Shown piece after piece: positions 17,238 to 26,562 of a stretch of DNA of 64,000 nucleotides (positions are counted from its first letter, which is position 1; each line of letters starts with the position of its first letter). Location of the stretch: positions 206,514-270,513 of the forward strand of contig JAJCZS010000029.1 of NCBI GenBank assembly GCA_029262275.1. The letters are read 5' to 3'. The position numbers and the translations under genes were made by a program. The DNA comes from Deltaproteobacteria bacterium (lineage in GTDB: Bacteria; Desulfobacterota_D; UBA1144; Nemesobacterales; UBA2774). The notes below the pieces were generated by a model. It was given only the letters and a program-made list of their open reading frames with translations. It was not told the origin of the DNA and did no database searches.

Positions 17238-17567
17238 ATGAAATTTGGCGGCGGTGGTAATATGAAGAATTTAATGAAGCAGGCCAACCAGATGAAGGAG
17301 AAAATGGATAAACTTCAGGCAGAGGCTGGAGAAAAAGTCGTTGAGGCAACCTCCGGTGGTGGAATGGTAACGGTTGAGGCTAAGGCTAAGGGAGAGGTAA
17401 TATCCATTAAAATTGAGCCTGAGATAGTCCAGGACAGTGATATTGATATGCTTCAAGACTTAATCACTGCAGCTGTTAACGAAGCACTTAAGCGTGGTCA
17501 AGATATCATGCAGGATGAGGTATCAAAGGCTGCAGGCGGTATGGGTATTCCTCCCGGGCTGCTTTAA
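17238..17567 (+). CDS. ybaB: YbaB/EbfC nucleoid-associated protein
   Basis: The 109-residue product starts MKFGGGGNMKNLMKQANQMK with the typical helix, then ATSGGGMVTVEAKAKGEVIS, and ends with a GMGIPPGLL tail. EbfC-type proteins form dimers that bind DNA and are encoded between dnaX and recR in many genomes. It starts 4 bases after dnaX and is followed 3 bases later by recR. Confidence 0.96.
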   Translation: MKFGGGGNMKNLMKQANQMKEKMDKLQAEAGEKVVEATSGGGMVTVEAKAKGEVISIKIEPEIVQDSDIDMLQDLITAAVNEALKRGQDIMQDEVSKAAGGMGIPPGLL

Positions 17568-17570
17568 AAT

Positions 17571-18176
17571 ATGAGAAGATCAGGACTTCCAGAATCAATC
17601 TCTAGACTTATTGGTGAATTAGCCAAACTGCCTGGTATTGGAGAGAAAAACGCCACTAGGCTTGCTTTTCACATTTTTAGGTCACCTAAGATATATTCCG
17701 AGAACCTGGCTCAAGCAATTCTTGAGACTAAAACCAAAGTCATACTATGTGACACTTGTTTTAACTTTGCCTCAGAATCCCCATGCTATATATGCTCTAA
17801 TACGGACAGAGGCAATTCCTCAATTTGTGTTGTTGAAGAGCCACTGGACCAGTTGGCAATAGAAAAAAGCAAGGAATTTAGTGGGAGATATCACATTTTG
17901 CACGGTGTAATTTCTCCAATGGATGGTGTAGGGCCTGAGGATTTAAGGATTAAGGAGCTCATTACAAGACTGGAGCAAGAAAATATAAAAGAGGTGATAG
18001 TTGCCACAAACCCCAGCGTTGAGGGAGAAGCAACGTCACTTTATCTATCAAAATTAATAAAACCGCTAGGAATTGAAGTTAGTCGAATTGCATATGGTGT
18101 ACCTATGGGTGGGGACATTGAATATATAGATGAAATCACACTTGGCAAAGCAATTCGTGATAGGAAATTCATTTAG
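17571..18176 (+). CDS. recR: Recombination protein RecR
   Basis: The 201-residue protein has the helix-hairpin-helix LPGIGEKNATRLAFH, a four-Cys zinc finger (CDTCFNFASESPCYIC), and a TOPRIM domain (SSICVVEEPLDQLAIE and YHILHGVISPMDGVGPEDL). It acts with RecO and RecF to load RecA on gapped DNA; recO is also in this window at 50930. It is in operon with ybaB. Confidence 0.97.
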   Translation: MRRSGLPESISRLIGELAKLPGIGEKNATRLAFHIFRSPKIYSENLAQAILETKTKVILCDTCFNFASESPCYICSNTDRGNSSICVVEEPLDQLAIEKSKEFSGRYHILHGVISPMDGVGPEDLRIKELITRLEQENIKEVIVATNPSVEGEATSLYLSKLIKPLGIEVSRIAYGVPMGGDIEYIDEITLGKAIRDRKFI

Positions 18177-18202
18177 AATGAAAAATTGTTATGGAGAATA
18201 GC

Positions 18203-18649
18203 ATGGTAAGGATTGGAAGAGCATTTAACGAGCTTAATTTAGGTGACATTTTATCTGAGAAAATGACTATAACAGAGACACATGTTGTTAGAGCAGCAGG
18301 TCTCTTCAATGATTACAACGCACTTCATACAAATGAGCTCGACATGAAGAACTCTAGGTTTGGCAAGAGAATAGTCCACGGGGCACTTATGTTCAGCTTA
18401 ATAGTTGGAGTCTACAGTAAGGCTTTCCATGATACTGACATTTCAACGGTTGAAGCATCTATAAAATTTACAGCTCCAGTTTATATAGACGACACAGTCA
18501 CTATGGAATGGACAGTGACAGAGCTTGATGAAAAACCAAAACTAAACGGTGGGCTTGTTACTCTTTCAGGAGAGATAAGAAATACTGAAGGTACTGTGCA
18601 GGCTACACTGGCAGCTAAAATCCTAGTAGGAAATGAAGTTGTTTTTTAG
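18203..18649 (+). CDS. MaoC-like hotdog-fold (R)-specific enoyl-CoA hydratase
   Basis: The ATG at 18203 is chosen because GGAG at 18193 is 6 bases upstream; an ATG at 18191 overlaps that site. The hydratase-2 motif is present as LFNDYNALHTNE and FGKRIVHGALMFSLIVGVYS (D-x-x-x-x-H and G-x-x-x-x-H-G hallmarks). MaoC-type enzymes hydrate 2-enoyl-CoA to (R)-3-hydroxyacyl-CoA. It follows recR by 26 bases and may share the transcript. A dehydratase role in an unknown pathway is equally possible. Confidence 0.88.
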   Translation: MVRIGRAFNELNLGDILSEKMTITETHVVRAAGLFNDYNALHTNELDMKNSRFGKRIVHGALMFSLIVGVYSKAFHDTDISTVEASIKFTAPVYIDDTVTMEWTVTELDEKPKLNGGLVTLSGEIRNTEGTVQATLAAKILVGNEVVF

Positions 18650-18692
18650 TTTATGGATTATATGATTCTAATTAGTACTATGGGAGGCATAA

Positions 18693-19076
18693 ATGCGCTT
18701 TTTACATACAATGATAAGAGTTGGAGACCTGGATAAATCAATTAAATTCTACACTGAAGTGCTTGGACTTAAATTCCACAGACAAACAGAATACCCTGAG
18801 GGAAAATTCACGCTGGCATTCCTAGGATATGGGGATGACACCGAGCCATTTTTAGAACTAACTCACAATTGGGAAACAGATAGTTATGACCTAGGAAACG
18901 CATATGGTCATATGGCATTTGGTGTTGAAGATATTTATGCCACATGTGAGAAAATTGAGGCACTTGGTGGTAAGATAATCCGCCCTCCTGGGCCAATGAA
19001 ACATGGCACTACAGTAATTGCATTTATTGAGGATCCAGATAACTATAAAGTTGAATTGATTGAAAGAAAGGATTAG
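18693..19076 (+). CDS. gloA: Lactoylglutathione lyase (glyoxalase I)
   Basis: The 127-residue VOC-fold protein starts [20 protein letters not shown] and has [21 protein letters not shown] and [13 protein letters not shown]. The four metal ligands expected in GloA are all visible: His5, Glu55, His73 and the Glu of KVELIE. It converts the methylglyoxal-glutathione hemithioacetal to lactoylglutathione, or uses an equivalent thiol. GGGAGG precedes the ATG. Confidence 0.92.
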   Translation: MRFLHTMIRVGDLDKSIKFYTEVLGLKFHRQTEYPEGKFTLAFLGYGDDTEPFLELTHNWETDSYDLGNAYGHMAFGVEDIYATCEKIEALGGKIIRPPGPMKHGTTVIAFIEDPDNYKVELIERKD

Positions 19077-19080
19077 ATGA

Positions 19081-20391
19081 CTAGTCTTTTTTCTGACGCT
19101 TTTTCCATTTACGGTCTAAGTATTTTTTAAGTGCAGCTTCCCTGCCGATTTCTGTAGGCTCATAGAAAATACTGTTTTTAATTTCCTCAGGTAAAAAATC
19201 CTGCTCTATGAAATGCTCATCGTAGTCATGAGAATATTTGTAGTGCTTCCCATACCCAATGTCTTTCATAAGCTGAGTAGGTGCAGGCCGCAAATGAAAG
19301 GGTATCTTCAAATTTGGCTGATTTCTTACTTCTGCCGTTGCTATTCCAATTGCTTTATATGAGGCGTTACTCTTGGGGCAGCTTGCTAAATATGTAGCTG
19401 CTTGTGCAAGAATTATGCTGGCTTCAGGCATACCTACATAATCTACCGCAGTGAATGTGGCTGTAGCCAAACTAAGTGAATAAGGCTCAGCATTTCCTAT
19501 ATCCTCTGACGCTAAAACTATTAACCTTCTGGCGATAAATTTTGGGTCTTCACCTGCTTCGAGCATGCGGGCTAGGTAATAGACCGCGGCATCAGGGTCA
19601 CTACCCCGTACACTTTTAATAAAAGCTGAGATGGTGTTGTAGTGCTCCTCCCCTGCCCTATCATATCTGTAATTATGTGTTTGGTATGCCTCACGAATGG
19701 TATCTCTTGTGATAATAGATTCTCTTAAATCACTGATATCGACCGCGACCTCAAGGGCATTTAACATTATGCGGGCATCCCCACCGCTTTGTCTGACAAG
19801 CTCTTCTTTAGCATCCGGATCAATTGCTACCTCACCAATTAAATCATCTTCGCTAAGCGCTTTATCCAATATTTTCTCAAGATCATCTTCAGTGAGGGCT
19901 TCTAACACATACACCCGGCATCTGGATAAGAGAGGTGAGATGACTTCAAAAGATGGGTTCTCTGTAGTGGCGCCAATAAGAACTAGAGTTCCATTCTCAA
20001 CGCTTTTAAGAAGTGCTGCCTGCTGAGATTTATTAAAACGGTGAATCTCGTCAATAAAAAGTACAGTCCTCTTTCCCATACTAAGAGTATTCTCAGCTTC
20101 TGAGATAATTTCCCTTAGCTCTTTTACCCCAGAGGAGATCGCATTTATCTGTACAAACTCAGCATCTATTTTTGTAGCAAGCAGTCTTGCAAGTGTAGTT
20201 TTGCCGGTTCCTGGAGGTCCCCAATAGATCATTGAGCGGATATTCTTCCCGCTCAGCATTTTGCGGATTACTCCCTCTTCACCAAGTAGATGATCCTGTC
20301 CTACAAAATCATCGAACACTTTAGGGCGCATCCTCTCTGCTAGAGGTGCTGCACCTTCTGGAGGCTTAAAAAGTGAAGGCTCTTTTTCCAT
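19081..20391 (-). CDS. rarA: Replication-associated recombination protein RarA (MgsA)
   Basis: The 436-residue AAA+ ATPase has GPPGTGKTTLARLLA (Walker A), LFIDEIHRFNKSQQ (Walker B) and the C-terminal MgsA domain (FIKSVRGSDPDAAVYYLARM, then DPKFIARRLIVLASEDIGNA). It acts at stalled replication forks and resembles clamp-loader subunits. It is convergent with gloA, with only 4 bases between stops. Confidence 0.96.
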   Translation of the reverse strand: MEKEPSLFKPPEGAAPLAERMRPKVFDDFVGQDHLLGEEGVIRKMLSGKNIRSMIYWGPPGTGKTTLARLLATKIDAEFVQINAISSGVKELREIISEAENTLSMGKRTVLFIDEIHRFNKSQQAALLKSVENGTLVLIGATTENPSFEVISPLLSRCRVYVLEALTEDDLEKILDKALSEDDLIGEVAIDPDAKEELVRQSGGDARIMLNALEVAVDISDLRESIITRDTIREAYQTHNYRYDRAGEEHYNTISAFIKSVRGSDPDAAVYYLARMLEAGEDPKFIARRLIVLASEDIGNAEPYSLSLATATFTAVDYVGMPEASIILAQAATYLASCPKSNASYKAIGIATAEVRNQPNLKIPFHLRPAPTQLMKDIGYGKHYKYSHDYDEHFIEQDFLPEEIKNSIFYEPTEIGREAALKKYLDRKWKKRQKKD

Positions 20392-20472
20392 AGATATAGA
20401 GATTAGAGGGTTAGATCAAATAAATCAATACGTATCATCCATGGTGCAATAGCGGTATTAACAAATTATAGC

Positions 20473-21018
20473 CTACTGCTGGTCTTTTAGGGCGAAGGAG
20501 AACATTATGAGTCCGAACCCATTGATAAGGAAGTAAATTCCAAACAGAAGGCCTATTATGAAGGCGCTGCTTTGGGGAAATTCGGCCCAGATCATTGCTC
20601 CTAAAATTACTGAGGCGATACCGCTTATAAGTAACCATATCCAGTTCTGTGCCGGTTTAACTTGAAAAGCGTTGATGATTTTGAAAAATCCCTCAACAAA
20701 TAGAAAAGCTGCTATAAGGAGAGTAAGTGCAATAATTCCTTCCTTGAGGTTTGTAACTAGGAGAAAGCCTACAATTAAATACAAAATACCGCTTAATAGT
20801 ATTAGGACAAGATTTTTCCAATTCCCAGAGAAGAAAGCTCCAACTATAGAAACTATTCCAGCCACTACTAAGATATAGCCAATCAATAGCTCAACAGCTA
20901 CAGTGGCTGCCATGGGATAGCCAATAGCGACCCATCCAAAAATCACATATGCAATTCCTAATACAAGCAACCATCCCCTGTGTGCGCTCAAACGTCCTGC
21001 AATCGAAGTTCCACTCAT
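20473..21018 (-). CDS. HdeD/DUF308 family membrane protein
   Basis: The 181-residue protein has six predicted membrane helices arranged as three helix pairs with repeated G-(I/L)-xx-(I/L)-(I/V)-x-G motifs (RGWLLVLGIAYVIFGWVAIG, LVLILLSGILYLIVGFLLV, WLLISGIASVILGAMIWAEF). This matches HdeD-type proteins, linked in E. coli to acid resistance. The function here is unknown. GAGGAG precedes the ATG. Confidence 0.88.
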   Translation of the reverse strand: MSGTSIAGRLSAHRGWLLVLGIAYVIFGWVAIGYPMAATVAVELLIGYILVVAGIVSIVGAFFSGNWKNLVLILLSGILYLIVGFLLVTNLKEGIIALTLLIAAFLFVEGFFKIINAFQVKPAQNWIWLLISGIASVILGAMIWAEFPQSSAFIIGLLFGIYFLINGFGLIMFSFALKDQQ

Positions 21019-21111
21019 TTAAAATTTCTCCTCTATATAATCTAGAATTGTTGATTTCTTATTTACCCTACTGCCGTCGCTACATAGTATATCATTATTT
21101 TCCTTATGTAA

Positions 21112-22578
21112 TTAAGCGACCTGTAGACCCATTATGGATTTTATTTTAGGGATATCATTATTCTCAGCAAGGAAAAGCAGCTTGTCACCAGGCTCAATTA
21201 CGGTTCCACCACTTGGGACAATCGAGCTACTCTCTCTTTTAATTAAAATAATTATTGCACTACTTGGAAGTCCAAGCTCCACTACTTGTTTACCAATAGC
21301 CAAAGAATCAACTGGTATTACAAGCTCTATCTTTTGACTATTACCATCGTAGCTAAATTCAAACTCCACATGCTCAGTTTTAGTCTTAGTATCCGGAGCA
21401 TCAACTCCTAACCATTTGGCCACAAGAGGAATAGTTGTTCCTTGAATGATTACCGATGTGATTACGATAAAGAATACTAAGTTAAATAGGATGTCCGCAT
21501 TAGGAACCCCTGCAAGAAGTGGAAAAGTGGCAAGGATAATAGGAACTGCACCTCTGAGGCCTACCCATGAGATAAAAGTTTTCTCCTTCATATTTGTTTT
21601 TCCAAATGACAATGACGCAAATACACCGATTGGGCGTGCAACAAAAATTAGGAATAGGGAAATCAAGATTCCGACCATCATCACCGGCAGAAGCTGTGAA
21701 GGAAAAACCAGAAGACCCAATATTAGAAACATTGTGATCTGCATGAGCCAAGCAAGACCATCATGAAAGCGAGTTAGGCTCTGTTTGTTAATAAAATCAC
21801 TTCCGCCCATTATTAGCCCCGCTATGTATACAGCCAAGAAACCGCTTCCACCAACAGTTGCTGTTAGTCCGTAGGTAAAAATGACTAGTGAGAGTGTTAG
21901 TACAGGATATAAGCCCTCATAATCTAGCCTCAGCTTATTTACTTTAAACACAATTGCTTTACCCATAACAAAGCCTATTACGATACCAAGCACCATCTGT
22001 TGAAGAAGCAAAAAGACCATACTCCAGACAGATGCCTCAGGATTTGTAATTAGATGAATGAACCCCAGGGTCAAAATAACAGCCATAGGATCGTTACTTG
22101 CAGATTCAAACTCAAGAAGGTTCTTGAGGCTGCTTTTTAATTGTGTGCCGCTTGAACTCATCACTGAAAACACTGCAGCTGCATCAGTGGAAGAGACAAT
22201 TGCTCCAAGTAAGAGTGCTGTTAGGATTGAGAAATCAAAGAAATAATGGACAAAGAGCCCGACAAGAATGGCGGTAAGAAAAACCCCGATAGTAGACAAA
22301 GAAACACCTGTCCACAAAACCGGCCTAACCTGCCTCCAGCTTGAATGGAGACCACCTGAGAAAATAATGAATGCAAGAGCTATTACTCCTAATAACTGAG
22401 CCGCCCAAGCATCATCAAACTCAATCCCTCCAGGCCCTTCAGAGCCTGCAATAATACCTACTAATATGAATATTATTAGTGCAGGAACACGCACTTTGGA
22501 GGCTACTTTGCTTGCAATAATGCTTAAAAGTAACAGTAAAGAGGCGCCAAAAAGTATATATTCAACAGGATAGTTCAA
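21112..22578 (-). CDS. cvrA: NhaP2/CvrA-type K+/H+ antiporter with TrkA-C domain
   Basis: The 488-residue protein has about 12-13 helices of the CPA family with IFILVGIIAGSEGPGG, FIIFSGGLHSSW and GAIVSSTDAAAVFSVM (the acidic ion-binding helix), then a cytosolic RCK_C/TrkA-C domain after about residue 400 (VELGLPSSAIIILIKRE, IEPGDKLLFLAE). It expels K+ or Na+ in exchange for protons and is regulated through the TrkA-C domain. The start is a TTG; a weak AGAGA stands upstream. Confidence 0.92.
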   Translation of the reverse strand: MNYPVEYILFGASLLLLLSIIASKVASKVRVPALIIFILVGIIAGSEGPGGIEFDDAWAAQLLGVIALAFIIFSGGLHSSWRQVRPVLWTGVSLSTIGVFLTAILVGLFVHYFFDFSILTALLLGAIVSSTDAAAVFSVMSSSGTQLKSSLKNLLEFESASNDPMAVILTLGFIHLITNPEASVWSMVFLLLQQMVLGIVIGFVMGKAIVFKVNKLRLDYEGLYPVLTLSLVIFTYGLTATVGGSGFLAVYIAGLIMGGSDFINKQSLTRFHDGLAWLMQITMFLILGLLVFPSQLLPVMMVGILISLFLIFVARPIGVFASLSFGKTNMKEKTFISWVGLRGAVPIILATFPLLAGVPNADILFNLVFFIVITSVIIQGTTIPLVAKWLGVDAPDTKTKTEHVEFEFSYDGNSQKIELVIPVDSLAIGKQVVELGLPSSAIIILIKRESSSIVPSGGTVIEPGDKLLFLAENNDIPKIKSIMGLQVA

Positions 22579-22712
22579 TTATAGATCTCTTCTTCCCCGT
22601 TTCTCCTTATAGTTATTAATACTGGGAAACTGATATGGCCAATATAATTATAACCAATTACAATAGCCCGGAAATGAAAAGATCTAGGAATGTCTAATTT
22701 ATGAATGATCCT

Positions 22713-23264
22713 TTATTGAACTCTGGTAAATGTCATTGTGGTTGCTCCTTCCATGGCTTTACCATCTTGGTATGGAGTCCAGGTCTGTTTCATATTATTA
22801 TCATCTACGAATGTGAAAACAGCTGAGTGCATATGCATATCTTTTGATTCATCCATATTTGTACCACCAGCGTAATCAAATTCAATTGTATCTTCAGTAG
22901 AGTTGATGAGTTTCATCTCAGGCTGATTTTTCAACATACAGAAATGCTTCATTACTAGTTTGCCGTCTTCCTCATAGTAAATAGAAACCATTTCCATGGG
23001 AGTCCCTGGGAATGCTGTCTCCACTACGGCACTGCCTCCAGCTGTTGTCTTATATTCATAAGTGACTTGCTGCTCTTCACCATGCATCATGCCTGTACCT
23101 GTCCATGTACCTGATAGAGACTTAATCTTCTCAAGCTCAGCAGATCCGGTGTAGGGCTTCATATAATCCATTTTGTGCTCTTTACTAGGATCAGCGTCAG
23201 CAAAACTAAATGCAGTAAACATTAAACAAAGTGTTAAAATTGAGAAACTAAATAATCTATACAT
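22713..23264 (-). CDS. Exported DUF1579-like (lipocalin-type) protein
   Basis: TAGGAGG precedes the ATG. A signal peptide ends at SFADA. The mature protein (about 160 residues) has LSGTWTGTGMMHGEEQQVTY, TAFPGTPMEMVSIYYEEDGK and a final TMTFTRV strand, the layout of DUF1579/DUF1794-like barrels that bind small hydrophobic ligands or have no known function. It is on the same strand downstream of the AHSA1 gene with 48 bases between, so it may belong to the arsR-AHSA1 transcript. Confidence 0.8.
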   Translation of the reverse strand: MYRLFSFSILTLCLMFTAFSFADADPSKEHKMDYMKPYTGSAELEKIKSLSGTWTGTGMMHGEEQQVTYEYKTTAGGSAVVETAFPGTPMEMVSIYYEEDGKLVMKHFCMLKNQPEMKLINSTEDTIEFDYAGGTNMDESKDMHMHSAVFTFVDDNNMKQTWTPYQDGKAMEGATTMTFTRVQ

Positions 23265-23312
23265 ATTACACCTCCTAAATATAGTGTTATATCGAGATTT
23301 TAAACTATTTTT

Positions 23313-23735
23313 TTAACTTACCATAGTACTTTCTAATCTATTCAAACAACCGCCCCAACCCTTGCGGTGGTTCTCGGTCATCTCTCCTGTAGGCAGAAGA
23401 TCATGAGAAATTGTTACTTCAGTACCTGAATCAACACCGCTGAAAGTTACTGTGACCACTGTGTTCTGAACAAAATCAGAGTTCCAGGTAAAAACCAGCT
23501 TCTCTGGAGGGGCTATTTCCATATATTCTCCAACATGGGTGTATATCTCCCCATTTTTACAATGCATTTTGATTACATATCCTCCCCCTACATTGAAGGT
23601 GTTGGTAACTTCGGCGGACATATCTTCTTCTGGATAAAACCACTTGCTCATAATGTTTGGATTAGTAAAAGCTTCAAATAACTCTTCTCTTGATGTGTTT
23701 ATTACTTTGCTTACAACAACTGGATTGTCACTCAT
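23313..23735 (-). CDS. SRPBCC/AHSA1 domain protein
   Basis: The 140-residue protein has the START-like fold signature of the AHSA1 family: VSKVINTSREELFEAFTNPN, MSKWFYPEE, EYMEIAPPEKLVFTW and TVTFSGVDSGTEVTISHD, then HRKGWGGCLNRLE. The ligand is unknown. Its AGGAGG lies in the end of the ArsR gene, 2 bases upstream on the same strand. Pairs of ArsR regulator and AHSA1 protein are very common, with the ArsR member regulating the pair. Confidence 0.93.
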   Translation of the reverse strand: MSDNPVVVSKVINTSREELFEAFTNPNIMSKWFYPEEDMSAEVTNTFNVGGGYVIKMHCKNGEIYTHVGEYMEIAPPEKLVFTWNSDFVQNTVVTVTFSGVDSGTEVTISHDLLPTGEMTENHRKGWGGCLNRLESTMVS

Positions 23736-23737
23736 AA

Positions 23738-24082
23738 TTAATCCTCCTCCTTCTTCTTACGTTTTTCAATAAACTTTTCTAATGCATCCAGCCTTTTCTC
23801 CCAAAAAGCTCTATACTTTTCAAGAAGTTCAGTAACTTTGCTTAGATGCTGATAATTGAATTTGCAGTATTTCGTTCTACCCTGCTTCTCCTGAGAAACT
23901 AGACCTGATTTGATCAACACATGTATGTGCTTTGATACTCCTTGGAGAGTCATATCGTATTTATCTGCAAGCTCGTTGACGGTTAAATCTTTTTTAGTAA
24001 GCTCCAAAATAATCTCTCTACGTGTTGTATTTGATAAAGCATAAAAAACTCTGTCCATAAACTCTGCATTATTTTCAACCAT
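23738..24082 (-). CDS. ArsR-family winged-helix transcriptional regulator
   Basis: The HTH reads MDRVFYALSNTTRREIILEL, LTVNELADKYDMTLQGVSKH and IHVLIKSGLVSQEKQGRTKY, with a basic C-terminal helix. No Cys metal site is visible, so metal sensing is unlikely. Start codons further upstream (ATG 24109, TTG 24118) lie inside a consensus promoter and cannot be used by that transcript. The ATG at 24082 lies 8 bases past the -10 box, implying a leaderless or nearly leaderless message; the ATG at 24058 is the alternative. It probably represses its own operon through the repeats over the promoter. Confidence 0.9.
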   Translation of the reverse strand: MVENNAEFMDRVFYALSNTTRREIILELTKKDLTVNELADKYDMTLQGVSKHIHVLIKSGLVSQEKQGRTKYCKFNYQHLSKVTELLEKYRAFWEKRLDALEKFIEKRKKKEED

Positions 24083-24122
24083 GTGGTTGATTATAAACAA
24101 AGCAAGCATTATTGTCAACCAT
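24066..24122. promoter_or_regulatory. Duplicated operator around the arsR promoter
   Basis: The 17-base word GCATTATTTTCAACCAT (24066-24082) recurs at 24106-24122 with a single change (T to G), exactly 40 bases apart. The palindrome TCAACC-ATGT-GGTTGA (24075-24090) joins the inner copy and spans the start codon and the edge of the -10 box; the outer copy covers the -35 box. Such spacing (about four helical turns) suits a dimeric repressor binding on one DNA face. ArsR is the likely binder. Confidence 0.75.
24090..24118 (-). promoter_or_regulatory. Consensus sigma-70 promoter of the arsR-AHSA1 operon
   Basis: Read on the minus strand: TTGACA (24118-24113), exactly 17 bases, TATAAT (24095-24090). 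Both boxes match the consensus in every position. Transcription should begin near 24083, beside the arsR ATG at 24082. Confidence 0.9.
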
Positions 24123-24189
24123 TTAGTTTAATATTTTCTGATACTTGGTCTTGGATTCAAGGCTGAGGGTGATAATATATTCAACAACT

Positions 24190-25002
24190 ATGAGGCTACT
24201 ATTTCTTCTCTCTGTATTACTATTAACATTCGCCACAGACTCCGATGCAAAAGACATAAATTCGGAATCAATTGGCTCTTACACTGCAGGCTGCATAAGG
24301 AACTCCTCCGCACTTAATTTAGATGGTGAAGGGTATCAAGTGATACGGCCAAGCAGAGGACGTTACTACGGTCATCCCGAGACAATAGAATTTATAGAAT
24401 ATCTAAGTGAAATAGCAAAGAAGGACCACAGTGCAACTCTCTTAATAGCAGATATATCCCAACAAACAGGAGGTCCTATGCCAGATGACCACAGCAGCCA
24501 TCAAATAGGACTTGATGCAGATATTTTGCTATGGCAGCATCCAATTGCGACGAATTATATCCTTACAACTACACAACGTGAACACATACACCCCCAGTCA
24601 GTTCTCAATAGTAACAAAACCGGAGTTGATGATTTTAAATGGGCTTCAGTTAACGAAGATATCGTAAGAATTACAGCATCAGATAGTAGAGTGGACAGAA
24701 TTTTCTTGAACCCTGTGATAAAGAAAAAATTATGTTCGGAATACTCCGGAGAATCATGGCTTGGTAAAGTAAGACCATGGTATGGTCACGATGGTCATTT
24801 CCACGTACGACTAAAGTGCCCTGATGGAAATTCTTTATGCCAATCTCAAAAACCAATTGAAGTAAACGGGGATGGATGCGGGGCTGATCTTGCGTCCTGG
24901 TTTAAACCTGACGGAACGATCAAAACTAGAAAGAAAAGCGGACCAAGCATTCAAAAGAAGCTTCCGGATGAATGTATTTCAATAATGAATGGGCAAGAAT
25001 AA
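24190..25002 (+). CDS. mepA: Penicillin-insensitive murein endopeptidase (MepA/M74)
   Basis: The ATG at 24190 starts a good signal peptide (MRLLFLLSVLLLTFATDSDA); an upstream TTG would add a non-hydrophobic leader. The zinc-ligand motifs of the family are intact: DDHSSHQIGLDADI and WYGHDGHFHVRLKCP. The 270-residue size is standard. MepA cleaves D-Ala-meso-DAP cross-links in the periplasm. It is divergent from the arsR operon with a 107-base gap that contains the arsR promoter. Confidence 0.93.
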   Translation: MRLLFLLSVLLLTFATDSDAKDINSESIGSYTAGCIRNSSALNLDGEGYQVIRPSRGRYYGHPETIEFIEYLSEIAKKDHSATLLIADISQQTGGPMPDDHSSHQIGLDADILLWQHPIATNYILTTTQREHIHPQSVLNSNKTGVDDFKWASVNEDIVRITASDSRVDRIFLNPVIKKKLCSEYSGESWLGKVRPWYGHDGHFHVRLKCPDGNSLCQSQKPIEVNGDGCGADLASWFKPDGTIKTRKKSGPSIQKKLPDECISIMNGQE

Positions 25003-25010
25003 ATTCAGAC

Positions 25011-26420
25011 TTAGCTCAATTCATACTTCTGGCCTAATTCTGGAATTTCGACACTTACAAATCCATCATTCTTTAAACCCTTCTTAAAATTTTCCTGGCG
25101 CTCAATATCGCCATGTACAAGAAATATATTCTTAAGCTTTTCTCTATCCAGATTAGAAAGGTAGTTAAGCATCTCGTCTTGATCCCCGTGCGCACTGTAG
25201 GAATCCATAACCTCAACTTTAGCTCTAACTCTTCTTTCAACGCCAAAGATTCTAACTTTTTTATCACCACGTCTTATCTTTGCACCCAAAGTATGAGGAG
25301 CACAATATCCTACAACCAAAATAGTATTATTAGGATTCTCTATATGATTTATAAGATGATGTACAATCCTGCCCCCTGTCATCATCCCTGAGGCGCTAAT
25401 TATAATTGCTGGTCCTTTCAAATAGTTTAGCTTTTTAGAATCCTCTGTTTTCCTAATATATTTTAGATCATTAAATCTAAAGGGATTAGGATCATCAATC
25501 ATGTACTCCAAGATCTCCGAATCAAAACACTCAGGATGAAGTCTGAATACTTCAGTTGCGTTTACTGCCATAGGGCTGTCTACAAAAACTGGGAGGCTAG
25601 GCAGGCGACCTTCTGTTTCTAATTTATCTAGAGTGTGAACAAGCTCCTGTGTTCTACCTACGCTAAATGCGGGAATAATGAGTTTCCCTTTATTTTGAAC
25701 ACATGTCTCTTCAATTATCTTGAGCAAATCTTCTACGTCTTGAGGCAGCTGGTTATGTTTCCTTCCCCCATAGGTAGATTCACAAATAAGATAGTCCAAA
25801 TTTTCCATCGGTTTTGGGTCTTTTAAAATAGGCCTATCAGGTCTTCCTATATCACCACTGAATCCAAAATAGGTTGGGGATTTCCCTTTTTGCTCTATTT
25901 TAAGAGTAACACTAGCACTCCCAAAAATATGACCACTGTCTCTAAACTCTACATGGACTCCGGGTTTGATTTGGAACCATTTATCATAACTAATCCCAAT
26001 AAATCCCTCGAGTGCATCATAGGCGTCTTCGTGGGTGTAGAGAGGTTTGGCATCAGGAGGAAGTCCTCTCTTTTTTAGTCTTTTATTTGTATAATACGCA
26101 TCATTTTCTTGAATCTTTGCGCTGTCTATTAACATAACGGCTGAGAGGTCTCTGGTTGCACTAGTGCATATAATATCACCCCTGTAGCCATCCTTAACCA
26201 ATTTTGGAATGCGCCCGCTATGGTCTATATGAGCGTGGGAAAGTATCATGCAATCAACACTAGAAGGATCAAATATCCACTCTGAGTTAAAATCCTCAAA
26301 TTCCTCATCCCTACCCTGATATAGTCCACAGTCCAGAAGAATTTTATATCCATCATCAAGAGTAAGAAGATGACAGCTTCCTGTTACAGTTTGTGCGGCT
26401 CCGCAAAATTGAATCTCCAT
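25011..26420 (-). CDS. MBL-fold beta-CASP RNA exonuclease/CPSF-like hydrolase
   Basis: The 469-residue protein opens MEIQFCGAAQTVTGSCHLL and contains the metal motif LSHAHIDHSGRIP, then ATRDLSAVMLID, FGFSGDIGRPDRPIL, the beta-CASP segment with LIIPAFSVGRTQELV, IIISASGMMTGGRIVHHL, and the RMMBL end MDSYSAHGDQDEML. These are the full set of motifs of bacterial/archaeal aCPSF-like RNases. The start ATG (26420) is preferred over an adjacent TTG. Confidence 0.95.
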   Translation of the reverse strand: MEIQFCGAAQTVTGSCHLLTLDDGYKILLDCGLYQGRDEEFEDFNSEWIFDPSSVDCMILSHAHIDHSGRIPKLVKDGYRGDIICTSATRDLSAVMLIDSAKIQENDAYYTNKRLKKRGLPPDAKPLYTHEDAYDALEGFIGISYDKWFQIKPGVHVEFRDSGHIFGSASVTLKIEQKGKSPTYFGFSGDIGRPDRPILKDPKPMENLDYLICESTYGGRKHNQLPQDVEDLLKIIEETCVQNKGKLIIPAFSVGRTQELVHTLDKLETEGRLPSLPVFVDSPMAVNATEVFRLHPECFDSEILEYMIDDPNPFRFNDLKYIRKTEDSKKLNYLKGPAIIISASGMMTGGRIVHHLINHIENPNNTILVVGYCAPHTLGAKIRRGDKKVRIFGVERRVRAKVEVMDSYSAHGDQDEMLNYLSNLDREKLKNIFLVHGDIERQENFKKGLKNDGFVSVEIPELGQKYELS

Positions 26421-26562
26421 CAAAACCCCCAGCTAGAATAAGATTATCGGACAATTATACACAATCGGGTCAAGAAATATTGATTTTTACTCCAGTATCT
26501 TTATTATGATATAAAATAACTCAATTAAATTGAGCAAACCAAAATATGTTAATTTATAATCA

